In this document: piece after piece, positions 44,834 to 53,989 of the stretch | How positions within the stretch are numbered: the stretch's first letter is position 1 | How the letters are laid out: every line of letters starts with the position of its first letter | Position numbers and translations under genes: made by a program | Notes under the pieces: model-generated | Seen by the model: the letters and a program-made list of their open reading frames with translations, nothing else | What the model was told of the DNA's origin: nothing | Databases searched by the model: none | Origin: Moanibacter sp964542645 | GTDB taxonomy: Bacteria; Verrucomicrobiota; Verrucomicrobiia; Opitutales; UBA2987 | Length of the DNA stretch: 64,000 bases | Direction of reading: 5' to 3' | NCBI GenBank assembly: GCA_964542645.1 | Contig: CAZIUG010000008.1 | Span: 310,001 to 374,000, forward strand

Positions 44834-45952
44834 TTATCCGTATCGCTCAGGAGAGCAATGTTCAATTGATATCTCGGTTGCCCTTCCTATCAGCAAATCA
44901 GTAATGGATTTACCCATTCCTGTACTTAGTAGAATTCCCTTTCTACCAGCACCTGTGGCTAGAAAAACATTATCCCACCCAGGAGCACGTCCGATCACAG
45001 GCATCGCATCAGTAGTCATTGGGCGAAGGCACGCAGTGTGTTTTATCAGTTCGGCTTTGGCAATATCTGGTAATATTCGCATCGCTCCCTTCAATATAGA
45101 AACACGTGCTGAATCACTCGGCTTACGATCAAAACCTTGCCATTCTTCGGTAGTTCCACACCAAACAAGGCCATCAGGCTTGGCATAGATCGAGAAGCCA
45201 TCTCCCATGAAGTCGCACGGTAACCGAAGACCAGGAAGCTTCATTCGCAACAATTCACCCTTGAGCGGTTCGACCGGCAGGTCTAAGTTCAGACAACGAA
45301 CGAGCTGACCTGACCACGGACCGGCAGCTAGGACCACTTGCTCACAATCTATCTCTCCATCCCCAAGAATGACTCTATTTACTCGATTGCCGTCTGTCTC
45401 GAATGTTTCAACAAGTCCATGCCTAAAGGTCGCCCCACGTTTTTCTGCGGCATCGGCCAAAGCCCTGGTAAATTCGAAGCTGTCGAGTGACCGATTACCA
45501 CGCAGCAATGCACCCCCGATCAGTTTTGAAGATAACCGAGGTTCGAGATTCAACAGTTCCTTGGCATCCATCCAGCAACCAGAGAATCCATCCGAACCTG
45601 CATTCTCAAAGTATTCCAAGGATTTTAACAAACCCGGAATTTCTGCCTCTGAAAAGGCAAGTGTTACCATTTCCGTCACTCTTCCCTGAAAACAGATCCC
45701 CGTCTCTTCTTTTAGCCATCCCCACAAATCTGCATGCATCCGATAGCTCTCAATCGCTAAAGGTGCTAGCTGTCCCGGAATGTGAGAACCCTCGAGAGGA
45801 TTAAGCCCACCAACGGAATATCCTGATGCCTGGCTCCCTATTCCTTCTCGTTCAACTATGGTTGATTTAACACCTTCACGACTCAAGTAGTAAGCAATCG
45901 AGCACCCAACTACTCCACCACCTAGTATAACGATTTTACTGGTTTCATCCAT
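44834..45952 (-). CDS. FAD-dependent amino-acid/amine oxidase (DAO family)
   Basis: This 372-residue flavoprotein of the D-amino-acid oxidase / glycine oxidase / sarcosine oxidase family has the FAD-binding motif VILGGGVVGCSIAYYL at residues 8-23 and the closing RPMTTDAMPVIG with LATGAGRKG. It would oxidise a secondary or primary amine, such as a glycine or sarcosine derivative. There is no signal peptide. It heads a minus-strand run of five genes (this one, the enolase-superfamily gene, two PhyH genes and an isomerase) and may therefore start the handling of an amino-substituted compound. Substrate is not known. Confidence 0.86.
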   Translation of the reverse strand: MDETSKIVILGGGVVGCSIAYYLSREGVKSTIVEREGIGSQASGYSVGGLNPLEGSHIPGQLAPLAIESYRMHADLWGWLKEETGICFQGRVTEMVTLAFSEAEIPGLLKSLEYFENAGSDGFSGCWMDAKELLNLEPRLSSKLIGGALLRGNRSLDSFEFTRALADAAEKRGATFRHGLVETFETDGNRVNRVILGDGEIDCEQVVLAAGPWSGQLVRCLNLDLPVEPLKGELLRMKLPGLRLPCDFMGDGFSIYAKPDGLVWCGTTEEWQGFDRKPSDSARVSILKGAMRILPDIAKAELIKHTACLRPMTTDAMPVIGRAPGWDNVFLATGAGRKGILLSTGMGKSITDLLIGRATEISIEHCSPERYG

Positions 45953-46175
45953 AAGATGATTCAGACTAAATTCACTGAGATATAAAACTTAAAAGAACTA
46001 TATAGACTGTAGAGATTTTACGATCATTCGCTGATTGGAACAAGAAAGCATAGGGACTCCTCCCTAAGGACAGATTTTCCTGACGTACCACCTTGAAGAT
46101 CGCTAGAATCTATTTAACTATACCATTATTGATACTATCGGTTTGTTGATCCACCTCCAGGAAACATTAGGAATT

Positions 46176-46937
46176 ATGGGGAAGTTAGATGGAAAAGTTG
46201 CATTGGTAACAGGCGCTGCCCGCGGACTTGGGAGAGCCTACGCCCTTCATCTAGCGAAGCTTGGAGCTGATGTAGCCGTAAATGATATCAACATCCGGTC
46301 TCACGAAGAGTATGACGAGGAAATAACTGCGGCAAGCGTTCCCCAGGAAATCGAAGCAATCGGAGTGAGAGGCATAGGTCTTGAGTGCGATGTAACGGAC
46401 CGCTCACAGGTGGAATTGATGTTTCGTAAGGTCGAGGAGTCATGGGGCAAACTCGATATTCTAGTTAATAACGCAGGAGGTGCCTTATTTGGGCCGAAAG
46501 AATTCAAACCAATGCACGATTTGAATTTCCACGGGACCGTGCACTGTTGCGAAGCCTCGGCAGAAATTATGAAACGCCAGCGTTCAGGAAAGATAGTGAA
46601 CGTGGCCAGCCAAGCCGGAATCATCGGTAGCAATGGGCAATCCTACGCGACATCCAAAGCAGCGGTGATTCACTATACAAGATGCCTCGCCACCGAACTT
46701 GGTCCTTACGGAATAAACGTTAACGCGATAGCGCCTGGATTCATTCTCAGTTCACGCGCTATTGCTGGAGGACGTAGCCAAGGTGAAACTCGACGAGACC
46801 TCGAGTCGAAAATTGCTCTCGGCCGTCTTGGGGATCCAGAAGATTGCGCAAAAGTGGTTGAATTTCTCGTGACCGATTTATCCGATTACCTTACCGGCCA
46901 AACCATTCGAGTATGTGGGGGGTATGTACTTTGCTGA
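46176..46937 (+). CDS. SDR family NAD(P)-dependent oxidoreductase
   Basis: This 253-residue classical SDR has TGAARGLGRAYA near the N-terminus, NNAGG, and the catalytic set V-N-V-A-S-Q-A-G with YATSKAA. The frame opens earlier at 46143, but the ATG at 46176 with AGGA 4 bases before it gives the normal length. It is divergent from the FAD oxidase gene. The residues LYPDVAV-type insert (NDINIRSHEEYDEE) is larger than usual, as in SDRs that act on bulky substrates. A sugar or steroid-like alcohol could be the substrate; this is inference. Confidence 0.9.
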   Translation: MGKLDGKVALVTGAARGLGRAYALHLAKLGADVAVNDINIRSHEEYDEEITAASVPQEIEAIGVRGIGLECDVTDRSQVELMFRKVEESWGKLDILVNNAGGALFGPKEFKPMHDLNFHGTVHCCEASAEIMKRQRSGKIVNVASQAGIIGSNGQSYATSKAAVIHYTRCLATELGPYGINVNAIAPGFILSSRAIAGGRSQGETRRDLESKIALGRLGDPEDCAKVVEFLVTDLSDYLTGQTIRVCGGYVLC

Positions 46938-47154
46938 TCTGGAACGTGAAATTTAAAATCACCTAATATTCCTACTCCTATGTCTCTATTATGCACAAAC
47001 AAGGAGCTCGCTCTATTCTCTAATCCAAATCGTTCCTCTAATTCCAGTAGGTCCAATTAACCCTAGAGAACCAGCAAACAAATTGTATCTCATTTAGTAC
47101 AAATTGATTCCGGACTCTTACCGCCAAAATGCTCCAATTAGTGGAGCGATAACT

Positions 47155-48270
47155 TTAATGGGCTACCGACCCATCGGAATGGAAATTGCCGGATATCTGA
47201 CGAGGTTGGAAAGCCAGAGATTCAAGTGCCTCCTCATCAATCTCCACACCGATACCCGGTCGATCTTCAACGCACCGGTAGCCCTCTTCGATTACAAATG
47301 GTTGATCAACAACTGCACTCTGTTTTACACTGTGCGGATTAGACTCCATCACGTAGTAATTTGGAATTGCTACAGCAAGATGGGTGAAGGCTGCTGTATT
47401 GACTGGACTTCCCATTAGATGAGGAAAAATTTGGACAAAATCGGCCTCAGCTATGGCTGCTATCTTCTTAACCTGAGTAAAGCCTCCTGCAAGCGAGAGA
47501 TCCGGCCGGATGAAAGCGACAATCTTCCTTTCAAGCAGTTCCCGAAATTGGAAAAGATCGTAACTACGCTCACCGACTGCCATAGGAATATCTATATGCC
47601 GGGAAATATACTCGAGGGCTCCTGTACTCTCCGGCGGCAAAGGATCTTCGTAAAATTTCAATCGGAATGGTTTTAGTTCAGAGGCCAGCGTAATAGCCTG
47701 ATCAGGCTGGAGGTTCCGATGAATCTCCAGACCTAAGTCAATCTCCATTCCTATTGCACCCCTCACCGCTGCTACTACTTCGACCGCACTCGCGATGACT
47801 TTGGTTGATTCCTGTTGTTCGAAGTTGGTTGAGAAAGGTGTTAGTCTCAGGACCATATACCCTTGTTCTACAGAGGTTCGTGCAGATTCGCAGAGTTCTT
47901 CTATCGAGCCTCCAATGACGTTGGCGAATAAACGAACCCGCTCACGACACTTTCCTCCAAGCAGTTGATAAACAGGCAAATTAACGGACTTTCCGAGGAT
48001 ATCCCAAAGAGCAATATCGATAGCACTGTATGCTGCATTAAGAGCAGCACCCCGAAAGTGTGTGTTCCGTGTGACAACTTGAGCATGGAATTCAATCTGC
48101 AGTGGATCCTTGCCAATATAGTACTCTGCGATCTCTTCTATGGCAGTCTTTACCGTTCGATGATAGGCCCAAAGTCCGGCCTCGCCATTACCAGCGATAC
48201 CAGAATCTGTGTAAACGCGAACAAGCAGATACCCGTCAACAAGGAAGGTCTTGATATTTGTAATTTTCAT
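47155..48270 (-). CDS. Enolase-superfamily dehydratase with Glu at the first metal position
   Basis: This 371-residue protein is of the galactonate/mannonate dehydratase type. The first metal ligand, Asp in most relatives, reads E182 in GLEIHRN; E208 (FYEDPLPP) and E234 (VGERS) are normal, and H284 in FPHLMGSP takes the catalytic position. This change is shared with the 19254 gene, so it may mark a subfamily. The gene stands alone on the minus strand, convergent with the SDR gene. The ATG has no visible Shine-Dalgarno. Confidence 0.86.
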   Translation of the reverse strand: MKITNIKTFLVDGYLLVRVYTDSGIAGNGEAGLWAYHRTVKTAIEEIAEYYIGKDPLQIEFHAQVVTRNTHFRGAALNAAYSAIDIALWDILGKSVNLPVYQLLGGKCRERVRLFANVIGGSIEELCESARTSVEQGYMVLRLTPFSTNFEQQESTKVIASAVEVVAAVRGAIGMEIDLGLEIHRNLQPDQAITLASELKPFRLKFYEDPLPPESTGALEYISRHIDIPMAVGERSYDLFQFRELLERKIVAFIRPDLSLAGGFTQVKKIAAIAEADFVQIFPHLMGSPVNTAAFTHLAVAIPNYYVMESNPHSVKQSAVVDQPFVIEEGYRCVEDRPGIGVEIDEEALESLAFQPRQISGNFHSDGSVAH

Positions 48271-48545
48271 GGGAAATAGCTAATCTATTGTCCTTGTCGA
48301 AACATGAGACCCTGCCGTATTTTTCGACTCCAATTACAAAACAAGTTTACAGGTTTCAATCCTCCACAAGTTTATTCCATTCGCCAACGATGAGATCTCG
48401 TCTTTAAAATTCGCTCGCAACAGAGAACAAGGCAAGGAATCCTAGTCACAGCGTCATTTATAAACTGTTCTCCCTGCATCCTTCGCTCTCTGTTTATCAA
48501 CTTATTCAGTAAAATCTAGGCCCCTTGTTGATCGAAAATTTACAT

Positions 48546-49478
48546 TTATACTCCAACCCCAAACCGATCCTCAAACTCCTGCCACACTTCTCTCGACAGT
48601 GGTATTGTTGCTGCCTCTAATACCTCCTGTACCTCTAGCTTGTTTGCCGGGCCTGCCAGTACCATTCCATTCCCATTTAGGGGTGCATCTAGGCAGAACC
48701 CTAAGGCGAGTTGCCGAATATTCACATCCCTCTCCTGACACCACTTCCAAATGTCATGAGCTAACTTACCTTGTCCAGGATGACGCCGTTCTTCAATCTT
48801 TGTGTCTGGCTCTGGTCCCGCCAACAACCCCATCCCCTGTACACTCGCAAGGATAACACCAACATCATTTTTGAGTGCAAGAGGGATTACGGTATCTGCC
48901 GCGGATTGGTTGATCAAAGTATAGTCGAGAAACGTAAGAACGATATCGCAATGACCGGTCTCAATTGCCTTGCGGTGCCATTCGTGCGATCGAACCCCAA
49001 TCCCCATGTGCCCGATAATCCCTTCCGCCTTCAACTGCAATAAGGCGTCAAAGGCCGCACCAGGAGCTAGGGGATTGTCATCATCTCTCGGATCATGGAT
49101 GAGAACGGAATCAATGAAATCCACCCGCAATCGTTTCAGGCTATTTTCCACACTCCAACGAATCCCATCGGCTGAATAATCATTTTGGCGCTCAGGATGG
49201 GTCCCCGCTTTTGTCTGCAGATAAATTTTTTCCCGGTAGCCGTCTTCCAAAGCTAACCCCACACGGCGTTCGCTTTCTCCTGCACCGTAGCCACTCGATG
49301 TATCTAGAAAATTTATACCTTGATCAATTGCATACCGGACAGCTTCAATCGCTCCATCTTCGTCAACGCGTTGCGGAGATCCCAGAAATGCACAACCCAG
49401 TCCCAGTGCTTTCGGCTTCATCTCCGTTCGACCCAACCGCCGCGTTTCTAATTCAACCATACTTGCTCTATTATTCAT
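48546..49478 (-). CDS. Aldo/keto reductase
   Basis: This 310-residue AKR has the tetrad D59 and Y64 in FLDTSSGYG, K90 in LQTKAG and H128 in VLIHDPRDD. The HDPRDDD block is typical of AKRs that oxidise aldoses at C1 (L-fucose or D-threo-aldose dehydrogenase type), which gives a lactone. That would feed directly into the sugar-acid dehydratases of the window. The first ATG (49478) has no Shine-Dalgarno; an ATG six codons on (49460) is also possible. No close operon partner. Confidence 0.9.
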   Translation of the reverse strand: MNNRASMVELETRRLGRTEMKPKALGLGCAFLGSPQRVDEDGAIEAVRYAIDQGINFLDTSSGYGAGESERRVGLALEDGYREKIYLQTKAGTHPERQNDYSADGIRWSVENSLKRLRVDFIDSVLIHDPRDDDNPLAPGAAFDALLQLKAEGIIGHMGIGVRSHEWHRKAIETGHCDIVLTFLDYTLINQSAADTVIPLALKNDVGVILASVQGMGLLAGPEPDTKIEERRHPGQGKLAHDIWKWCQERDVNIRQLALGFCLDAPLNGNGMVLAGPANKLEVQEVLEAATIPLSREVWQEFEDRFGVGV

Positions 49479-49738
49479 TAGATTATTGTGCCTGACTCAT
49501 TCAAAGCAAACTCAGACTTTATTCTATTTATCCTCTAATATAACTGTATCAGCGTACCGCCCCCTAGAGCGGGGACAACTACACCGTTAGTCCTTCACAG
49601 ATAAGATATTAAAAATAGAATCCATATTCGTTCTGCTAATAAATCAAGGTACGCCTCAAGCTCTTTAAAATCAATTGTATAACTCTTCATATCACTTTAG
49701 GTAAGATCTATATTGAACGAAATAACCGAAAGATAAGT

Positions 49739-50989
49739 TTGAAAAGAAGAAATCGAAGGAAGATCCGCTTAGGGATAGTCGGTGTGGGCCGTGGAATGGG
49801 TATAGGGGCCTCTACGAGAATGGGCGTCGAGGTTGTAGCCCTATGCGACCTTTGGAAAGAACGTCTGATTTCAGTGGGGAACCGCCTCGGAGTTGAAACA
49901 TACACTGACTTCAATCGATTTCTTGAACACGAATTCGACGCCGTGATTCTAGCGAATTACTTCCACCAACATGCACCCTTTGCGATCAAAGCTCTAATGG
50001 CGGGAAAACACGTTATGAGCGAAACAGCGGCCTGCCACACATTAGCCGAAGGAGTGGCGCTGGCACGCGCGGTTGAGAAGAGTAACCGCATTTACATGTT
50101 CGCTGAGAACTATCCCTACACTGCTTACAATCAGGAAATGCGGCGCCTCTATCAGAAAGGAGCAATTGGCGAGTTCCAATATGGCGAGGGCGAGTACATT
50201 CACCCCGATCCTCCGGAGGTTAAACTTGCTCGAAGCTGTGGATCGAATCACTGGCGAAACTGGATTCCGGCAACTTACTACTGCACCCATTCTATTGCCC
50301 CCGTAATGGTAATCACCAACACCCGCCCAGTGAAGGTCAACGGTTTCTGTGTCCCCTTTGATTTCGATGATCCCAGCCAAAATCTGGCAATGAACAGGGG
50401 CGATACTTGTTCCATCATCATCTGCCGGATGAATAACGGTGCAGTGATGAAATCACTCCACGGTGGACTAAGAGGTCACGGGAACTACGTACGTATCCAC
50501 GGAAACAAGGGATTAATGGAAAATGTGCGCCATGGCGACAAGGACAGACTAAGAGTCTGCCGTGAGCCTTGGGAAAAAAGAAAGGCTGAACCAACAGAAA
50601 TTGTCTATACGCCTGATTTCCCTTCCCACAACCTCGAGGCCAAAAGAGCTGGCCATAGCGGCGGCGACTTTTTTACCACCTACCATTTTGCGCATGCAAT
50701 CAATACCGGCGAACAGCCGTTTCTAGATGTCTACCGAGGCATTGATATGAGCATTGTTGGCATTCAAGCATGGCGATCGGCTCTGAGTGATTCCATTCCC
50801 ATGGAGATCCCAGATTTTCGTCAAGAGCCGATACGCAAACAATTTGAAAATGACCATTGGTCACCAGATCCCGAAAGGACTGGCAAAGGACAACCACCCA
50901 GCAGCATACTAGGAGAGATCAAACCGTCATCGGATGCACGGGCACTGGCCGATAAGGTTTGGACCGCGCGAGGATACGTAGAGTCTTAG
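49739..50989 (+). CDS. Gfo/Idh/MocA-type protein without the catalytic lysine motif
   Basis: This 416-residue protein has the Rossmann motif GVGRGMGIG and ALCDLW, as in Gfo/Idh/MocA enzymes. The family's EKP motif, with its catalytic Lys, is here SETAACHT (about residue 100): no lysine. The C-terminal domain has GGLRGHGNYVRIHGNKG and a long tail. It could be an oxidoreductase using another residue, a glycosidase-type relative, or a non-catalytic member. The start is TTG at 49739; no ATG occurs before the conserved strand. The DAO gene that follows is on the opposite strand, its stop 22 bases away. Confidence 0.85.
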   Translation: MKRRNRRKIRLGIVGVGRGMGIGASTRMGVEVVALCDLWKERLISVGNRLGVETYTDFNRFLEHEFDAVILANYFHQHAPFAIKALMAGKHVMSETAACHTLAEGVALARAVEKSNRIYMFAENYPYTAYNQEMRRLYQKGAIGEFQYGEGEYIHPDPPEVKLARSCGSNHWRNWIPATYYCTHSIAPVMVITNTRPVKVNGFCVPFDFDDPSQNLAMNRGDTCSIIICRMNNGAVMKSLHGGLRGHGNYVRIHGNKGLMENVRHGDKDRLRVCREPWEKRKAEPTEIVYTPDFPSHNLEAKRAGHSGGDFFTTYHFAHAINTGEQPFLDVYRGIDMSIVGIQAWRSALSDSIPMEIPDFRQEPIRKQFENDHWSPDPERTGKGQPPSSILGEIKPSSDARALADKVWTARGYVES

Positions 50990-51011
50990 ACCTAATCATC
51001 ACCGTACAGGA

Positions 51012-52235
51012 TTACGATTCCCGACGGTAGTGGTTGGCATATAAACTCTCACATGTAGCCCGCAGATCTGCATCACTCGCATAGTTACTGCCAAATCGAT
51101 CTGCATTCAGGCTCTCCAAAGGCAACTCACTATCCCTGTCCAAGATAGTATCAACGATAGCACGCCCAATCACAGGAGAAGCAAAAATACCTCCAACCAT
51201 ACAGGCAGAGGCAATCAACAACCCTTCGACCTGGCTGGTTTTAGAGGCTACGAATCTCCCATCTGGAGCAATTGTTGGAAGACCTCGCCTCTCTTGTACG
51301 GTGACTGAATTTTTCAGAACGGGGAAATACTCCGACGCAGCATGTTTCAGCTGTTGGTAATAGATTGGATCCGCTTCTAGAGATGCAATCTCAAAGTCTT
51401 CAGGAAATTGGTTCATATCAAAACTTAGCGGCCTGTATCCATAACCACCCACTAATAAACCTCTTTCGTACGGCCGAATATAAATCTGATTCTCTGCGAA
51501 TCTGACCACCGGTTCCTGCCCTGTGACACCAGTGATCGGCGAAGTAACAAATGCCTGATGTCGCACAGGAACTGTCTTAAGTTCTAACTCTAACCTCCCC
51601 GCGAATTGTCGAGCCCACGCACCAGCCGCCAAGACGACCCACTGGCTTTCAATAAAACCCTCAGCTGTCCTTACACCGTGAATACGACCGTCGGTTATCT
51701 CTAGCCCAGTTACGGCACAACCAGTATGAATGGAAACTCCTCTTGCCCTGGCGGCGGCGGCATAGGCTACGGCAACCGATTTAGGTTCCACAAATCCGTC
51801 CCTGGGAATCAGGAGAACACTGGCATCACTAGGAAGCCTGAGTTCTGGGACCAACTCCATCACTCTTTCATGTGAGATAAGTTCTGCTTCATCGCCGGTT
51901 TCCTTTGCCACCTTTATTCGGTCTTCCAGGCCACCTCTAAATGAATCCGTCAGGGCGATTCTCAAACTACCATTCTGGTGGAAGCATATGGGGTATCCAG
52001 TTCTCTCTTCAAATCGCTCAAAGAATTCAATGCAGTATTGATTCAGTTTAAGCAGATCCTGGTCGACGGTCAAATAGCCGGTCTGGCCAGCCGCAAATGG
52101 CGTTGTACCCTGTGCAATCGGACCCTTATCCAGGAGTACAACATCTTCAATGCCTTCATCGGCAAGATGAAAAGCAGACGATGTGCCGAGCGCTCCGCCA
52201 CCTACAATAACCACACTTGCCTTTGATGGAACCAT
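51012..52235 (-). CDS. FAD-dependent oxidoreductase (DAO family), second copy
   Basis: This 407-residue flavoprotein has the FAD motif VVIVGGGALGTSSAFHL at the N-terminus, then a body like sarcosine oxidase / dimethylglycine dehydrogenase-type DAO proteins, with RRGLPTIAPDG near the C-terminal flavin site. The ATG at 52235 is chosen because AGGAGGG lies 3 bases before it (52239-52245). It would oxidise an amine or amino acid in the cytosol. It is followed (upstream on the minus strand) by a MATE gene 90 bases away; co-transcription is possible, with a product exported or imported by MATE. Confidence 0.87.
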   Translation of the reverse strand: MVPSKASVVIVGGGALGTSSAFHLADEGIEDVVLLDKGPIAQGTTPFAAGQTGYLTVDQDLLKLNQYCIEFFERFEERTGYPICFHQNGSLRIALTDSFRGGLEDRIKVAKETGDEAELISHERVMELVPELRLPSDASVLLIPRDGFVEPKSVAVAYAAAARARGVSIHTGCAVTGLEITDGRIHGVRTAEGFIESQWVVLAAGAWARQFAGRLELELKTVPVRHQAFVTSPITGVTGQEPVVRFAENQIYIRPYERGLLVGGYGYRPLSFDMNQFPEDFEIASLEADPIYYQQLKHAASEYFPVLKNSVTVQERRGLPTIAPDGRFVASKTSQVEGLLIASACMVGGIFASPVIGRAIVDTILDRDSELPLESLNADRFGSNYASDADLRATCESLYANHYRRES

Positions 52236-52325
52236 TTTCCCTCCTAGTACATCTGACGAAGCACCCAACGCAATTCCAATTCTTCTAGAACACAGTATTT
52301 TACGTTCTCGAGCCCAAAATCTAGC

Positions 52326-53732
52326 TTACTGATGGCCAGCAGACTGGCTTTCCTTATCAATAAACCAATGCACCCACCTCCAGGCCCATAAACCGACAAT
52401 TATACTCGTTAATGTGGTAGCAAAAAGGATCCCGTGATAACCCCATATCCGGTTAAGGAAAATAGCAAGCGGAAGGTAAATAAGAGCCATTCTAGCCATT
52501 GAAAGGGTCATTGAAGGCATGGGTTTCCCTAGCGCATTAAATGTTGAACTGGCAGCATGCTGCAGCCCCATAAACACCATCGATATGGGCACTATTCTAA
52601 GGTAAAGGACTGCCGTCGATACAACTATGGAGTCACTGTTAATCGGAGAAACAATTTCTCTAGCAAAAACAAACATCACCAAACAACAACACCCTCCCCA
52701 CCAAAAACAAAGATTTCTGACAATTCGAAGCGCATGCTGGACCCGATTATACTTTCCAGCACCCCAATTCATACCGACGAAGGGCCCGACAGATGATCCG
52801 GTGGCCATCAAAACTATCATCACCATGGACTCTGCTCTTGCTCCAATGCTAAACCCAGCCACCACCTCAGGTCCATAACCGGAGAGAAGCCGAGTGATAA
52901 TGGCAGAGGCTAAAGGAGCAACACTGCTTGTCGCCATTGAGGGTAAGCCAACATGCAAGATTGAACGCCAGGAATTGATTATCCCATCTAAAGAAAAAAC
53001 AATTAGTCGTTTATGGAAGATAATAATGTAGAAGCCGGCCACCATGGCAATTAGTCGCCCTGCAATATATGCCAAAGCTGCACCTTTAATGCCTAAGGCA
53101 GGAATTCCCCAAAGACCGAAAATGAGGAACGGCCCTAAGATCATTTGAACACAAGGCCCAAGTGCCAACTGTAACCCAGAAATAGCTGCTACTCCAGAAG
53201 CCCGCAAAAGACTCGAGATCAACATTGCAGGAGCAAAAAATGGAACACCCAAAAACCAGATAGACATATATTCATCAATAAACGCGATTACCTCAGGATT
53301 TGCGCCTAGCAACTCGAAGATTCGCTTAGAAAAACAGAAACCGATAAGTCCTACGATACTAACCACCAACCAACCTAATAAAAGCGTGTGAGTGCACAAC
53401 CGGACTGAAGCTCCATGATCACCCCTACCTATAGCCCGTGCGATCACAGAGGAAGCACCGATACCGAGACCGTAAGTCATACTCGTAATCAACATTGTCA
53501 CCGGCATAGTGAATGCAACTGCGGCAAGTTGCTCGGTGCCCAACATACCAAGATAGAAAGCCTCCAAGAGCGATGCGAAGACCCAGAATGAAAAGCCAAG
53601 CGAGAGGAAACCACTCAATCTAAGGACATGACGAAAAACAGATCCCTCGGTAAATGATCCATTTGCAGGAAAGTCAGAACCAGTGGTTACCAATGGCTCA
53701 GCACTCAAGTTTTTTTGTCTCCATAAGAGCAA
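52326..53732 (-). CDS. MATE family multidrug/metabolite efflux protein
   Basis: This is an inner-membrane protein of about 468 residues with twelve hydrophobic segments and the NorM/DinF-like pattern. The first membrane helix is LGFSFWVFASLLEAFYLGMLG, and P-x-F-P-A-M-L-I-S-S-L-L-R-A-S-G and GAALAYIAGRLIAM appear in later helices. MATE proteins use a Na+ or H+ gradient to export cationic or amphipathic compounds. It is the only clear transporter in the window. Start is uncertain: TTG at 53732, or TTG at 53708 with GGAGA 8 bases upstream. It precedes the DAO gene on the same strand. Confidence 0.87.
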   Translation of the reverse strand: MLLWRQKNLSAEPLVTTGSDFPANGSFTEGSVFRHVLRLSGFLSLGFSFWVFASLLEAFYLGMLGTEQLAAVAFTMPVTMLITSMTYGLGIGASSVIARAIGRGDHGASVRLCTHTLLLGWLVVSIVGLIGFCFSKRIFELLGANPEVIAFIDEYMSIWFLGVPFFAPAMLISSLLRASGVAAISGLQLALGPCVQMILGPFLIFGLWGIPALGIKGAALAYIAGRLIAMVAGFYIIIFHKRLIVFSLDGIINSWRSILHVGLPSMATSSVAPLASAIITRLLSGYGPEVVAGFSIGARAESMVMIVLMATGSSVGPFVGMNWGAGKYNRVQHALRIVRNLCFWWGGCCCLVMFVFAREIVSPINSDSIVVSTAVLYLRIVPISMVFMGLQHAASSTFNALGKPMPSMTLSMARMALIYLPLAIFLNRIWGYHGILFATTLTSIIVGLWAWRWVHWFIDKESQSAGHQ

Positions 53733-53989
53733 ACTGATCTCAGCATTTGACCTCTAATTACCTGTTCCAAATTTTATAGTAATTTGGTAATGTTCGAAAA
53801 CCAACCGTAGCAAGAAGTCAAAATGTAAAATTGGACTCGCTGATTATCTTTCAGTATGGATTTAATCACTGTTACTATCACAATTAAGCAGTTCCAGGAA
53901 CTAGGAGACGCCTCTGCTTACGAAAAGTTCCACCATTAAAGGAAGCCACCTCTTTCCCCTCACGGCTGGCCTAAAATTTAAACGAAATA

